64,000 nt of DNA from Streptomyces naganishii JCM 4654 (GCF_014650575.1 NZ_BMVF01000002.1:310001-374000), one strand, 5' to 3'. Numbered from the stretch's first letter, positions 8,235 to 16,859 are shown. Numbers and translations: made by a program. Notes: generated by a model from the sequence alone, not told the origin.

Positions 8235-9215
8235 ATGCATGCGATCACGATTCCCGAACCCGGTGGGCCCGAGGCGTTGGTGTGGGACGAGGTGCCGGAC
8301 CCGGTGCCCGGCGAGGGCGAGGTGCTGGTCGAGGTGGTGGCCAGCGCGGTCAACCGGGCCGACATCCTGCAGCGGCAGGGCTTCTACGACCCGCCGCCCG
8401 GCGCCTCCCGCTACCCCGGCCTGGAGTGCTCCGGACAGGTCGCCGCGCTCGGCCCCGGCGTGTCCGGCTGGGCGGTCGGCGACGAGGTGTGCGCGCTGCT
8501 CGCGGGCGGCGGTTACGCCGAGAAGGTCGTCGTCCCGGCCGGACAGCTGCTGCCGGTGCCCGAGGGTGTGGAGCTGCGGCAGGCCGCCGCGCTGCCCGAG
8601 GTGACGTGCACCGTGTGGTCCAACGTCTTCATGGTCGCCCACCTGCGCCCCGCCGAGACCCTGCTGGTGCACGGCGGTTCCAGCGGCATCGGCACGATGG
8701 CAATCCAGCTCGCCAAGGCGCTCGGCGCCAGGGTCGCCGTCACGGCCGGCACCAAGGAGAAGCTCGACTACTGCGCCGAGCTGGGCGCCGACATCCTGAT
8801 CAACTACCGCGAGCAGGACTTCGTGGCGGAGATCGAGCGGGCCACGGACGGGGCGGGCGCCGACGTCATCCTCGACAACATGGGCGCCAAGTACCTGGAC
8901 CGCAACGTGCAGGCCCTCGCCGTCAACGGCCGCCTGGCGATCATCGGGATGCAGGGCGGGGCCAAGGGCGAGCTGAACATCGGCACTCTGCTGAGCAAGC
9001 GGGCCGCGATCAGCGCCACCTCGCTGCGGGCCCGTCCGCTCGGCGAGAAGGCGGCGATCGTCGCGGCGGTGCGCGAGCACGTCTGGCCGCTGTTCGCCGA
9101 CGGCCACGTCCGGCCGATCGTCGACCGCGAGCTGCCGATGAGCGACGCGGCGTCGGCGCACCGGGTCGTGGAGGAGAGCGGGCACATCGGCAAGGTGCTG
9201 CTGGTCGCGCCCTGA
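8235..9215 (+). CDS. NAD(P)H-quinone oxidoreductase, zeta-crystallin/PIG3 type
   Basis: 326 residues, the length of the zinc-independent MDR family. The GroES-like domain is N-terminal (Asn-Arg-Ala-Asp-Ile-Leu-Gln-Arg-Gln-Gly at about 41-50, the PIG3/TP53I3 signature). The Rossmann domain contains His-Gly-Gly-Ser-Ser-Gly-Ile-Gly at about 144-151 for NADPH. Structural-zinc cysteines of alcohol dehydrogenases are absent. It probably reduces quinones or other electrophilic carbonyls in the cytosol. The ATG at 8235 lies 51 bp after the channel gene; whether it belongs to the same operon is unclear. Confidence 0.88.
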   Translation: MHAITIPEPGGPEALVWDEVPDPVPGEGEVLVEVVASAVNRADILQRQGFYDPPPGASRYPGLECSGQVAALGPGVSGWAVGDEVCALLAGGGYAEKVVVPAGQLLPVPEGVELRQAAALPEVTCTVWSNVFMVAHLRPAETLLVHGGSSGIGTMAIQLAKALGARVAVTAGTKEKLDYCAELGADILINYREQDFVAEIERATDGAGADVILDNMGAKYLDRNVQALAVNGRLAIIGMQGGAKGELNIGTLLSKRAAISATSLRARPLGEKAAIVAAVREHVWPLFADGHVRPIVDRELPMSDAASAHRVVEESGHIGKVLLVAP

Positions 9216-9240
9216 TCCGTCCGGTCGCCCTCCCGCCGCG

Positions 9241-9352
9241 CCCGGGCCTGGGCCCGCGCCCGGGCCCGCACCCGCGCCCGGGCCCGCACCCGCGCCCGGG
9301 CCCGCACCCGCGCCCGGGCCCGCACCCGCACCCGCGCCCGGGCCGGGCCCGG
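9241..9352. repeat. 18-bp GC-only tandem repeat
   Basis: Four exact copies of an 18-bp unit (GCGCCCGGGCCCGCACCC) occupy 9256-9327 with degenerate partial copies on both sides. It lies between two convergent genes (quinone reductase and the anchored Ser/Ala-rich protein). All reading frames stay open through it, which creates artefactual ORFs. The repeated CCCGGGCCCG units could also form strong hairpins; it may double as a terminator. Confidence 0.9.
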
Positions 9353-9375
9353 TTCCGCGTCCGTGCCGGGGCCGG

Positions 9376-10200
9376 TCAACTCCGGCGCAGCCTGAGGGCG
9401 ACGAACGCCAGTGCCAGGCCGAGTCCGATCAGGACCAGCCCGCCGCCCAGGGGCAGGATCCGCAGCATGCGCCCGGTGACCGGTTCGCTCTGTGTGACGG
9501 GCCGGGGGGTCGTGGTGGCGTCCGTGGGCCCGGCCGGCACCGTAGCGGCCTGCTCGGGCGAGCGGGAGGCGGCCGTCGCCTCCGGGGTGCCGGCCGTGGC
9601 CCCGGAGTCCTGGTCGCCGTCACTGTCGCCGTGCCCGTGGTGCGGCCTTCTGATGTCGTCGTCGCCCTCCACCTCCGAGTCCGGCCCCTGCGACCGCCCC
9701 GGCCGCTGCCGGCCCTCGCCCGCCAGGCTCCCGGCCCGCGAGGGCCCGGCGGAGACGGAGGCCGAGGCGGAGGGGGAGGCCGGTGACGACGCCGAGGAGG
9801 CCGGGGCCGACGGGGACCGGGCCGGCGGGTGGGGCGCCGAGTGCGAGGAGCCCCCGGCCGCGGGATGGGAGGCGGCCCCGGGGGACGTGGACGCGGCATC
9901 GGAGGAGGAGGCCGATCCGTCCGGCCCCGGCACCCGTCCCGGCCCCGCCGGCCTGCCACTCGCGCTGTGCCCCGTACTCGCGCCGTGCCCAGGACCCGTA
10001 CCGCGCCCCGGCAACGCACCCGCACCACGCGCCGCGGAAGCCGACGAAGCCACCGGGGCCGAAGAGGCCGGATCCGGCCTGAGCGCCGACACGGACGCCA
10101 AGGCGGGCCCGGCCGGCAGGACGACCACGCCCGGCACGACCACGCCCAGCACGACCAGCAGTTCGCTCGCGCGCAGCGGCGCGCGCAGCCTTGGAGTCAC
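9376..10200 (-). CDS. Secreted, C-terminally membrane-anchored Ser/Ala/Pro-rich protein
   Basis: 274 residues from GTG 10200, which follows a GAGGGGG site by about 8 nt. An N-terminal signal sequence (about 13-40, hydrophobic, ending Ala-Leu-Ala-Ser) is followed by a long low-complexity region rich in Ser, Ala, Gly and Pro and a His/Asp-rich stretch. A single C-terminal transmembrane helix (about 248-268) and Arg-Leu-Arg-Arg-Ser complete it. The layout resembles cell-wall proteins, but Leu-Pro-Leu-Gly before the helix lacks the Thr of a sortase motif, so simple membrane anchoring is more likely. No enzymatic domain is seen. Function unknown. Confidence 0.6.
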   Translation of the reverse strand: MTPRLRAPLRASELLVVLGVVVPGVVVLPAGPALASVSALRPDPASSAPVASSASAARGAGALPGRGTGPGHGASTGHSASGRPAGPGRVPGPDGSASSSDAASTSPGAASHPAAGGSSHSAPHPPARSPSAPASSASSPASPSASASVSAGPSRAGSLAGEGRQRPGRSQGPDSEVEGDDDIRRPHHGHGDSDGDQDSGATAGTPEATAASRSPEQAATVPAGPTDATTTPRPVTQSEPVTGRMLRILPLGGGLVLIGLGLALAFVALRLRRS

Positions 10201-10318
10201 GAGCGGGACCCCCTCACGGTGCCCGGGGTATTGGACCTTTGGAACAACACTCACATCACTGGCCCAATCCGGCATTCCAGGTTCGGCCGCCAGGTCGAAT
10301 CCGCTGCACAATCCGGAT

Positions 10319-10936
10319 ATGTCGATACGTCACGGGCTGCTCGCGCTCCTGGAGCAGGGCCCCGCCCACGGCTCCCTCCTGAGCACCGCGTACGCGGCCC
10401 GCACGGGGGCGCCGCAGCCCGCCCTCGGCCGTGTCCACGCCGAGCTGGGCCGCCTCGAGCGCGACGGCATGGTCGTACGCGACGGCGTCGACGGGGCCGG
10501 CCGGTGCCGGTACGCGCTGACCGGGGCGGGCCGCGCCGAACTGCGCGACTGGTACGCACGGCCCGCACGGCGGGAGGGCCCGCCGTGCGACGAGTTCGCC
10601 CTCAAGCTGGTGCTGGCGGTGCGGGAGGTGCTGACGGCGGGGGCGGCCGCACCGGACGTCGACGTGCGGCGGATCGTCGAGACCCGGCGCCGGCAGGTGT
10701 CCGGGGCGCTGCACGACTACGTGCGGCAGCGGGCCGAGGTGCTGGCGCTGCCGCCCGAGCGCCCCGCCGAACTGGCCCGGCTGCTGGTCCTGGAGCAGTC
10801 GATCTCCCGCGCGGAGGCCGAGGCCCGCTGGCTCGACCACTGCGAGGCCCGGCTGCTGCGCCTGCACGTCACGGATGCCGCCGAAGGCCCGGCCGGCACG
10901 GTGGATCACCCCGCGAGGGGGGCACCGAGGAGGTGA
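10319..10936 (+). CDS. PadR-family transcriptional regulator
   Basis: 205 residues. The N-terminal winged helix starts Ile-Arg-His-Gly-Leu-Leu-Ala-Leu-Leu-Glu and contains Gly-Arg-Val-His-Ala-Glu-Leu-Gly-Arg-Leu-Glu-Arg-Asp-Gly, typical of PadR recognition and wing. The C-terminal half (about 90-190) is a helical dimerisation region ending in a Glu-Ala-Arg-Trp-Leu-Asp motif, as in PadR/Vir regulators. It is divergent from the anchored Ser/Ala-rich gene (119-bp gap, unusually AT-containing for this genome) and may control it or itself. The ligand cannot be read from sequence. Confidence 0.85.
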   Translation: MSIRHGLLALLEQGPAHGSLLSTAYAARTGAPQPALGRVHAELGRLERDGMVVRDGVDGAGRCRYALTGAGRAELRDWYARPARREGPPCDEFALKLVLAVREVLTAGAAAPDVDVRRIVETRRRQVSGALHDYVRQRAEVLALPPERPAELARLLVLEQSISRAEAEARWLDHCEARLLRLHVTDAAEGPAGTVDHPARGAPRR

Positions 10937-10945
10937 GACTCGGGC

Positions 10946-11503
10946 GTGCGAGAGAATGGCCGCATGGAGATGCCGAGGAACGAACGGTCGCCGGAGAATC
11001 CGCAGATCCTGGTCGTGGGCCAGGACGGAATGGCGCTCGGCGGCGGTGGGGACGACGATCCCCGCGAGACCCCGGTGACGGAGCAGGTGGAGCAGCCCGC
11101 CAAGGTCATGCGCATCGGCAGCATGATCAAGCAGCTTCTCGAGGAGGTGCGCGCGGCTCCTCTGGACGAGGCCAGCCGGGCCCGGCTCAAGGAGATCCAC
11201 GCGAGCTCGGTCAAGGAGCTCGAGGACGGCCTGGCGCCGGAGCTGGTGGAGGAACTGGAGCGGCTGTCCCTGCCGTTCACCGACGAGGGAACGCCGAGTG
11301 ACGCGGAACTGCGCATCGCCCAGGCGCAGTTGGTGGGCTGGCTGGAGGGCCTCTTCCACGGCATCCAGACCACGCTGTTCGCCCAGCAGATGGCCGCGCG
11401 GGCCCAGTTGGAGCAGATGCGCCGCGCCCTGCCCCCGGGCATCGGCCACGAGGGCGGCGACGACCCGCGCACCGGCGGCCATTCGGGCGGCCCCTACCTG
11501 TAG
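10946..11503 (+). CDS. bpa: Bacterial proteasome activator Bpa/PafE (DUF2587)
   Basis: 185 residues from GTG 10946, with GAGGAGGTGAG just upstream; ATG 10964 is an alternative. The core (about 55-165) is the predicted helical bundle of the DUF2587 family, including Ala-Gln-Leu-Val-Gly-Trp-Leu-Glu-Gly-Leu-Phe-His-Gly-Ile-Gln and an Ala-Gln-Gln-Met-Ala-Ala-Arg segment. In mycobacteria these proteins form rings that dock on the 20S proteasome through a C-terminal Gly-Gln-Tyr-Leu tail and stimulate ATP-independent degradation. Here the last four residues are Gly-Pro-Tyr-Leu, keeping Gly, Tyr and Leu. Proteasome genes are not in the window. The gene immediately follows PadR, whose stop lies within the ribosome binding site. 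Confidence 0.85.
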   Translation: MRENGRMEMPRNERSPENPQILVVGQDGMALGGGGDDDPRETPVTEQVEQPAKVMRIGSMIKQLLEEVRAAPLDEASRARLKEIHASSVKELEDGLAPELVEELERLSLPFTDEGTPSDAELRIAQAQLVGWLEGLFHGIQTTLFAQQMAARAQLEQMRRALPPGIGHEGGDDPRTGGHSGGPYL

Positions 11504-11556
11504 TCAGGAGCCTCCCGACAGCCGTGGCGCGAGCCACGACGCGACCCGCACGACGA

Positions 11557-11583
11557 GGGCCCGGCAGCCTGGCTGCTGGGCCC
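11557..11583. terminator. Bidirectional hairpin between convergent bpa and kinase genes
   Basis: Inverted repeat of 12 bp arms (11557-11568 and 11572-11583) with one mismatch and a 3-nt loop, between two convergent genes. No long T run on either side, as is common for streptomycete terminators. Confidence 0.75.
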
Positions 11584-11597
11584 CGCGCGTCGCCGGA

Positions 11598-13256
11598 TCA
11601 GGACGACGGCGGGTTGCCGGTGGAGACGTAGAGCTGGATCTGCGGGACGTTCTTCGGGTCGACGTCCGTGCCGGCCGCGGGGTACTGGTTCATGACCGAG
11701 CCCTCGCCGTAGGTGTTCTCGTCGACGCTGATCTTCTTCAGATGCCAGCCCGCGGCCTGCAGGCACTCCTTGACCGAGCCGATGTACTTGAACTGGAAGT
11801 CCGGCAGCCGGACCTTCTTGGGGTCGTTGTACGACTCCTGCGGTTCGGTGCACTGGCTCTTGTCGATCACCTTCGACGTGTCCGGGCCGCGGTGGCCCGC
11901 GACCGCGGACCTGGAGGCGGCGCGGCTGCCGCTCCCGCCCTGGCCGCCGCCCCCGCCACCGCCGTTGTTGTCCAGTGCCAGGGCGATGATCAGCCCGAAC
12001 ACCGCGACGGCGGCGACGGCTATCGACCCGATCACCACCGGCTTGTTGCTGCGGGACCCGCCGCCCCGACCGGGCGCGGGGGTCTGGTGCTGGGGCGAGA
12101 CCGTGTACGGCGGCGGGGTCGAGGACTGCTGGGCGTACGGCGACGGGCTGGGCGTCTGGTAGCCGGGCTGCTGCGGATAGCCGTAGGCGGGGGACGGCGC
12201 GGACGGGCCCGCGGGGGTCCGGGGACCGTACGGGTTGGGCGCCGGGGCCGGCTGGTAGGGCGTCTGCAGCTGGCCGGAGGGCGCCGGGGCCGCGTCGACC
12301 GGCGGGAACACCGCGGAGCCGACGCCCGCGCCGCTCGGGGTGTGCGCGCCGGGCACGATGCTCGGCGGGGCCGCCTGGAAGGAGGCGGCCACGCGCAGGC
12401 ACTCGTCGCGCATGGCGACGGCGCTCGGGAAGCGCTCGTTCGGGTTCTTCTTCAGGGCGCGGGCGACCAGCGCGTCCACCGCCGGGGGCAGGGAGCGGTT
12501 GACCGAGGAGGGCGCGACCGGCTCCTCCTGGACGTGCGCGTAGGCGATGGCCAGCGGCGAGTCGGCGTCGAACGGCAGCCGCCCGGTGACCAGTTGGAAC
12601 AGCATGATGCCGACCGAGTACAGGTCGGAGCGGGCGTCCACGCCGCGGCCGAGGGCCTGCTCGGGGGAGAGGTACTGAGGGGTGCCGACGACCATTCCGG
12701 TCTGGGTCATCGAGGTGACGCCGGACTGCATGGCACGCGCGATGCCGAAGTCCATCACCTTGACCACGCCGCGCTTGGTCATCATCACGTTGCCCGGCTT
12801 GATGTCGCGGTGGACCAGCCCCATCTCGTGGCTGATCTCCAGCGCGGCGAGCACGTCCGCGGTGACCTTCAGGGCCTTGTCGGCGGGCATCGCGCCCTGC
12901 TGCCGGACGTCCTCCTCGAGCACCGAGCCGAGCGGCCGTCCCTCGATGTACTCCATGACGATGTACGGGGTCGTCATGCCGTCGACGTCGTCCTCGCCGG
13001 TGTCGAAGACCGAGACGATGTTCGTGTGCGTGAGCTTCGCCACTGCCTGGGCCTCGCGGCGGAACCGCTCGCGGAAGGCCTGCTCCCGGCCCAGCTCGGT
13101 GTGCAGTGTCTTGATCGCCACCTGGCGGTCGAGCACGGAGTCGTAGGCCAGGTGCACCGAGGCCATGCCGCCCTCGCCGAGCAGGTCGCGCAGCTGGTAG
13201 CGCCCGCCGGCCAGTGCCCGCCCCGCGAACCGGCCCTGCGCGCCGTCCTGGCTCAT
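11598..13256 (-). CDS. Transmembrane Ser/Thr protein kinase with PASTA-like extracellular domain
   Basis: 552 residues. The N-terminal PknB-type kinase domain (about 19-280) has Gly-Glu-Gly-Gly-Met-Ala loop, Ala-Ile-Lys catalytic lysine, His-Arg-Asp-Ile-Lys-Pro-Gly-Asn catalytic loop, Asp-Phe-Gly and the Gly-Thr-Pro-Gln-Tyr-Leu-Ser-Pro-Glu activation segment. A Pro/Tyr/Gln-rich juxtamembrane linker (about 300-420) leads to one transmembrane helix (about 428-450) and a poly-Gly stretch. A C-terminal PASTA-like domain (about 480-550) follows, which in this family senses peptidoglycan or muropeptides outside the cell. The ATG at 13256 follows GGGGGAC; a longer in-frame start lacks homology. It is divergent from a second kinase. 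Confidence 0.92.
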   Translation of the reverse strand: MSQDGAQGRFAGRALAGGRYQLRDLLGEGGMASVHLAYDSVLDRQVAIKTLHTELGREQAFRERFRREAQAVAKLTHTNIVSVFDTGEDDVDGMTTPYIVMEYIEGRPLGSVLEEDVRQQGAMPADKALKVTADVLAALEISHEMGLVHRDIKPGNVMMTKRGVVKVMDFGIARAMQSGVTSMTQTGMVVGTPQYLSPEQALGRGVDARSDLYSVGIMLFQLVTGRLPFDADSPLAIAYAHVQEEPVAPSSVNRSLPPAVDALVARALKKNPNERFPSAVAMRDECLRVAASFQAAPPSIVPGAHTPSGAGVGSAVFPPVDAAPAPSGQLQTPYQPAPAPNPYGPRTPAGPSAPSPAYGYPQQPGYQTPSPSPYAQQSSTPPPYTVSPQHQTPAPGRGGGSRSNKPVVIGSIAVAAVAVFGLIIALALDNNGGGGGGGQGGSGSRAASRSAVAGHRGPDTSKVIDKSQCTEPQESYNDPKKVRLPDFQFKYIGSVKECLQAAGWHLKKISVDENTYGEGSVMNQYPAAGTDVDPKNVPQIQLYVSTGNPPSS

Positions 13257-13656
13257 GTTCTGCGTCCCCCATAGGCGCGGTGGCAGCGGCTGCCGCGCTC
13301 GCGCGATCGACTGTCCACTTGCCGGATACCGTTGTCCACTGGCCGGATCCCGTGACCGGATCGGCGATGATCGACCTGTCATTCCCGGCCAAGTCTGCCC
13401 CAGGGCACTGACACGTCAAGCTCGGTGCCCGTTCCGTGACCGTACGCGAAAGAAGCGTCGCGCAAGCGTTACAGCGGGCGTACGGCCGGTACACGGAATT
13501 TGCACGACCATACCCTTACGGGGTTTGATGGCCGGTCCGTCTCGGTCCGGTCCGCGCGGCGAACCCGGACCGGCGGCTCGCGCCGAGCCTGTAGCGTGGC
13601 CGACGGAAGACCGTGACAACACCGCGCACCGCGGGCAGAAACGACGGCGAGGACTG
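13257..13656. promoter_or_regulatory. Divergent promoter region between two kinase genes, with a 21-bp-spaced direct repeat
   Basis: This 400-bp gap holds no convincing gene. A 16-bp direct repeat, TGTCCACTTGCCGGAT at 13312-13327 and TGTCCACTGGCCGGAT at 13333-13348, is spaced exactly 21 bp (two helical turns) and lies 55-90 bp upstream of the minus-strand kinase start. The second copy contains TTGTCCACT, one base off a DnaA box. The remainder is promoter-like but no -35/-10 pair is convincing. Confidence 0.5.
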
Positions 13657-15324
13657 ATGGCACAGACGCAGCGCGCCCAGGGCCCGTCCGACCCCGAGGC
13701 GACTGGCGGCGGCGGCATGTCGGACGCGCCGGAGATGTGGGGCAACGGCGGCCTGGTGGGCGACGGCCGGTACCGGCTGACGCGCAGGCTCGGCCGGGGC
13801 GGCATGGCCGAGGTGTTCGCCGCCGAGGACGTGCGCCTCGGGCGCACGGTCGCGGTCAAGCTGCTGCGCGCGGACCTCGCCGAGGACCCCGTCTCCAAGG
13901 CCCGCTTCACGCGCGAGGCCCAGTCGGTGGCCGGGCTCAACCACCACGCGATCGTCGCCGTGTACGACTCCGGCGAGGACTACGTGGGCGGCCAGTCGGT
14001 GCCGTACATCGTGATGGAGCTGGTCGAGGGCCGCACCATCCGCGACCTGCTGCTCAACGCCGAGGCGCCGGGCCCCGAGCAGGCGCTGATCATCGTCTCG
14101 GGCGTGCTGGAGGCGCTGGCCTACTCGCACCAGCACGGCATCGTGCACCGCGACATCAAGCCCGCCAACGTCATCATCACCGACAACGGCGCCGTGAAGG
14201 TGATGGACTTCGGCATCGCCCGCGCCCTGCACGGCGCGTCCACGACGATGACGCAGACCGGCATGGTCATGGGCACCCCGCAGTACCTCTCCCCGGAGCA
14301 GGCCCTCGGCAAGGCCGTCGACCACCGCTCCGACCTGTACGCGACGGGCTGCCTGCTGTACGAACTCCTCGCGCTGCGGCCCCCGTTCGTCGGCGAGACC
14401 CCGCTGTCGGTGGTCTACCAGCACGTCCAGGACCTGCCGGTGCCGCCGTCCCGCGTCTCCGAGGGCGCCTGCCCGCCGGAGCTGGACGGCCTGGTCATGC
14501 GGTCGCTGGCCAAGGAGCCCGACGACCGCTTCCAGACCGCCGAGGAGATGCGCGGGCTGGTCCAGTACGGCCTGCAGATGCTCTACGACCAGGGCGCCCA
14601 CACCGGCACCTGGAACACCGGCCCGGTGGAGGTCCACGAGGGCCGGCACACCCCGGCCGCGGGCTTCGCCGGTACGACGGTGATGCCGCACCCGGGCGAC
14701 GCGAGCCCGGGCACCACCCAGATCCCCGCCCCGATCCTGCCCGGCGGTTACGGCAACCGCGACGACGGCGGCTTCGAGGGGCACGGCAACCAGGGCAGCG
14801 GCCGCGGCAAGCTGTGGATCCTCGCCGTGCTCGCGGTGATCGCCGTCGCGGCGGGCGTCGCGCTGGCCCTCCAGAACGCCGGCGGCAACGGCGGCGGAGG
14901 CAGCACCGGCACCACCACGTCGCCCTCGGCCAGCCAGACCACGGGCGACCAGCAGCCGAGCTCCACGCCGAGCGACTCGGCCCAGAGCCGTCCCTCGGAC
15001 ACGCAGACGGACCACGGCACCGGCACGGGCGGTACCCGCGGGGACTGGACGCCCTCCACCCAGCCGTCGTTCACGCCCTCGCAGTCGGCGCCGGGCCAGC
15101 ACTCCAACCAGCCGTCGAACACGCCCAGTTCCAAGCCGTCGGCGACGCCCTCGGGCAGCGGCGGCACGACGACCGGCGGCGGTACGACCACCGGCGGCGG
15201 TACGACCACCGGCGGTGGCACGACGACCGGCGGCGGTACGACCGACGGCACCTCGGCGGGCAACAGCGGCGGCGACAGCGCCGGCGGGCCCGCGGGGTCC
15301 CTCGCGGGCAACACGACCGGCTGA
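13657..15324 (+). CDS. Transmembrane Ser/Thr protein kinase with Ser/Thr/Gly-rich extracellular tail
   Basis: 555 residues. PknB-type kinase domain at about 38-300 with Gly-Arg-Gly-Gly-Met-Ala-Glu-Val, Ala-Val-Lys, His-Arg-Asp-Ile-Lys-Pro-Ala-Asn, Asp-Phe-Gly-Ile-Ala-Arg and Gly-Thr-Pro-Gln-Tyr-Leu-Ser-Pro-Glu. A transmembrane helix at about 387-407 is followed by a low-complexity Ser/Thr/Gln/Pro/Gly tail that ends in a Gly-Gly-Thr-Thr-Thr repeat, with no PASTA domain. The tail may lie in the cell wall as a spacer. The activation segments of this and the divergent kinase are nearly the same, so they are probably an ancient duplication. ATG 13657 precedes the conserved region by 37 residues. 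Confidence 0.92.
   Translation: MAQTQRAQGPSDPEATGGGGMSDAPEMWGNGGLVGDGRYRLTRRLGRGGMAEVFAAEDVRLGRTVAVKLLRADLAEDPVSKARFTREAQSVAGLNHHAIVAVYDSGEDYVGGQSVPYIVMELVEGRTIRDLLLNAEAPGPEQALIIVSGVLEALAYSHQHGIVHRDIKPANVIITDNGAVKVMDFGIARALHGASTTMTQTGMVMGTPQYLSPEQALGKAVDHRSDLYATGCLLYELLALRPPFVGETPLSVVYQHVQDLPVPPSRVSEGACPPELDGLVMRSLAKEPDDRFQTAEEMRGLVQYGLQMLYDQGAHTGTWNTGPVEVHEGRHTPAAGFAGTTVMPHPGDASPGTTQIPAPILPGGYGNRDDGGFEGHGNQGSGRGKLWILAVLAVIAVAAGVALALQNAGGNGGGGSTGTTTSPSASQTTGDQQPSSTPSDSAQSRPSDTQTDHGTGTGGTRGDWTPSTQPSFTPSQSAPGQHSNQPSNTPSSKPSATPSGSGGTTTGGGTTTGGGTTTGGGTTTGGGTTDGTSAGNSGGDSAGGPAGSLAGNTTG
15157..15246. repeat. 18-bp in-frame repeat encoding Gly3-Thr3 units
   Basis: Five copies of an 18-bp unit (starting 15157, 15175, 15193, 15211, 15229) encode alternating Gly and Thr triplets at the extracellular end of the kinase. 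Third-base differences between copies show it is old enough to have diverged. Confidence 0.85.
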
Positions 15325-15354
15325 GCCGGGCCCAGGGCCCCGGGCACGTCCCGC

Positions 15355-16398
15355 TCAGCCCGTGAACGCCCCGCACACCGCCTCGTACTCCCCGGTCCAC
15401 CACGACACGAGGGCCGAGGCGGCCGGGAACTGGGGATCCGCGCGGGTGTCGCCGCGCTCGTAGTGCCAGCGCAGCATCCAGAAGTCGTTCAGCCGCTCCC
15501 ACCACACCCGGTGCACGGCCGCGGCCAGTTCCGCGCGCGTGGCCCCGGCGGCGCGCCGGTACGCGCGCGCGTACGCGCCGGCCTTGGCCAGGTCCAGGGT
15601 GCCTTCGGGCCGCAGGAAGAAGATCGCCGCGGCCCGGACCGCCTCCTCCGCGCGGGGCTGCACGCCGAGCCGGTCCCAGTCGACGATCGCGGCGGGCGCG
15701 TCTCCCCGGTAGAGCAGGTTGAAGGGGTGGAAGTCGCCGTGCACCCAGCCCACCGGGCCGCCCGGCGGCGGCCGCCGGTCCGCGTGCCGCTCCAGCAGGG
15801 AGCGGCGCTCCAGGAGGCGGTGCCGGGCCAGTTCGTCGAAGGCGTCGCGGGGGCGGTGGCGGCGGACGCGGGCGAGCAGGTCGTCGATCAGGGCGAAGGT
15901 GGCGGCCGGGTCGGCGCTGTGCACCGGGTGCGGTCCGGCGGCGGGACGGGTGCGGCCCTTGGGCGGCATCACCCGCTCCAGGCAGGCGTGCACGGCCCCC
16001 AGGAGGCCGCCCAGGCGGGTGCACTGCCCGGCGGTGAGCTGTCCGCCGTGCCGGTGCCCGCCGTCGACCCAGGGGTGCAGCGCGTAGGCGTGGCCGCCGA
16101 CGACCGCGACCGTGCGCCCGTCGCGGCGGGGGAGCGCGGGCGCCACGGGCACGCCCAGGTCGGCCAGGCGCTGAGTGGCCCGGTGCTGCCGGGCGATCGC
16201 CGCCGGGTCGGCGGTGTCGGGGTCGAAGTGGTGCTTGAGGAAGTAGCGGCCGCGCGTGGTGCGCAGCCGGTAGCCGCGGTTCAGCAGCCCCTGCCCGACC
16301 GGCTCACAGGTGAGGGCGCTACCGGCGCTGTACTGGCGCAGCAAGGCGCTCAGAGGGGGCGCGTGGGGTACAGGGGGTGGTACACAAGAGCGCGGCAC
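15355..16398 (-). CDS. APH/ChoK-type phosphotransferase
   Basis: About 347 residues from GTG 16398. This start is uncertain because there is no clear ribosome binding site and the frame stays open further upstream. Kinase-like APH fold: Tyr-Phe-Leu-Lys near residue 50 (ATP-binding Lys), catalytic loop Val-His-Gly-Asp-Phe-His-Pro-Phe-Asn-Leu-Leu near 214-224, and Ala-Ile-Val-Asp-Trp-Asp near 232-237 (Mg-binding Asp). Such proteins phosphorylate small alcohols or amines; they are annotated as aminoglycoside phosphotransferases but here resistance is not implied. The substrate cannot be inferred; neighbours give no hint. Confidence 0.75.
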   Translation of the reverse strand: MPRSCVPPPVPHAPPLSALLRQYSAGSALTCEPVGQGLLNRGYRLRTTRGRYFLKHHFDPDTADPAAIARQHRATQRLADLGVPVAPALPRRDGRTVAVVGGHAYALHPWVDGGHRHGGQLTAGQCTRLGGLLGAVHACLERVMPPKGRTRPAAGPHPVHSADPAATFALIDDLLARVRRHRPRDAFDELARHRLLERRSLLERHADRRPPPGGPVGWVHGDFHPFNLLYRGDAPAAIVDWDRLGVQPRAEEAVRAAAIFFLRPEGTLDLAKAGAYARAYRRAAGATRAELAAAVHRVWWERLNDFWMLRWHYERGDTRADPQFPAASALVSWWTGEYEAVCGAFTG

Positions 16399-16680
16399 GC
16401 GCCAGATGCTAGGGCACCGCGCCTGGCCCTTGAGCTGGGCCTTGTCACACACAGTCGCCGATGATCGCTTTCGGTCACATGAGGTCGTACGGGCCCCGGA
16501 CCCGCGCCGTACCCGTCCCCTACCGTCCGGTACGCCCGCCGCGCGGCCGCCGTTCCCCGCGAGGAGCAGCGGCACGCCCGAAGACGGCTCTTCCCGTGGC
16601 CGGAATCACGGGATAACGTGCCGGTGTTCCGGCCCCCTGCAAGGCTGTGACCAGCGGCTGGCCCCCATACCGTGCGAGGT

Positions 16681-16718
16681 ACTTGGACGTCCAAGTGAAA
16701 GTACTTGGAAATCCAAGG
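16681..16718. promoter_or_regulatory. Tandem palindromic operator candidate, CTTGGA-N2-TCCAAG x2
   Basis: ACTTGGACGTCCAAGT (16681-16696) and ACTTGGAAATCCAAGG (16703-16718) share CTTGGA-N2-TCCAAG. Their centres are 22 bp apart, about two helical turns, so two dimers would bind the same DNA face. They lie about 225-260 bp before the E1 alpha start. No homologous site is seen before operon 1. The binding regulator is unknown. Confidence 0.7.
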
Positions 16719-16859
16719 AAAAACGCAGGTCAGAGAGGGTTTCACAGAAATGTGGAGCACTGGGTAACGTGGCTGTTGCAGGGCGCTCGCCGGGGCACCT
16801 GTCACGCCTGTTCCCGGCCGAGTGGCACCCACCCCGTGCCCGGTGGTCGAGCAACAGGT

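Noticed and set aside
9241..9352. Possible CRISPR-like array of 18-bp units
   Set aside because: Units are contiguous with no unique spacers; it is a simple GC tandem repeat.
15157..15246. Repeat array as CRISPR or minisatellite element
   Set aside because: In-frame coding repeat of the kinase tail (Gly/Thr).
15355..16398. Aminoglycoside resistance gene
   Set aside because: The APH fold is broad; no substrate evidence or resistance context.
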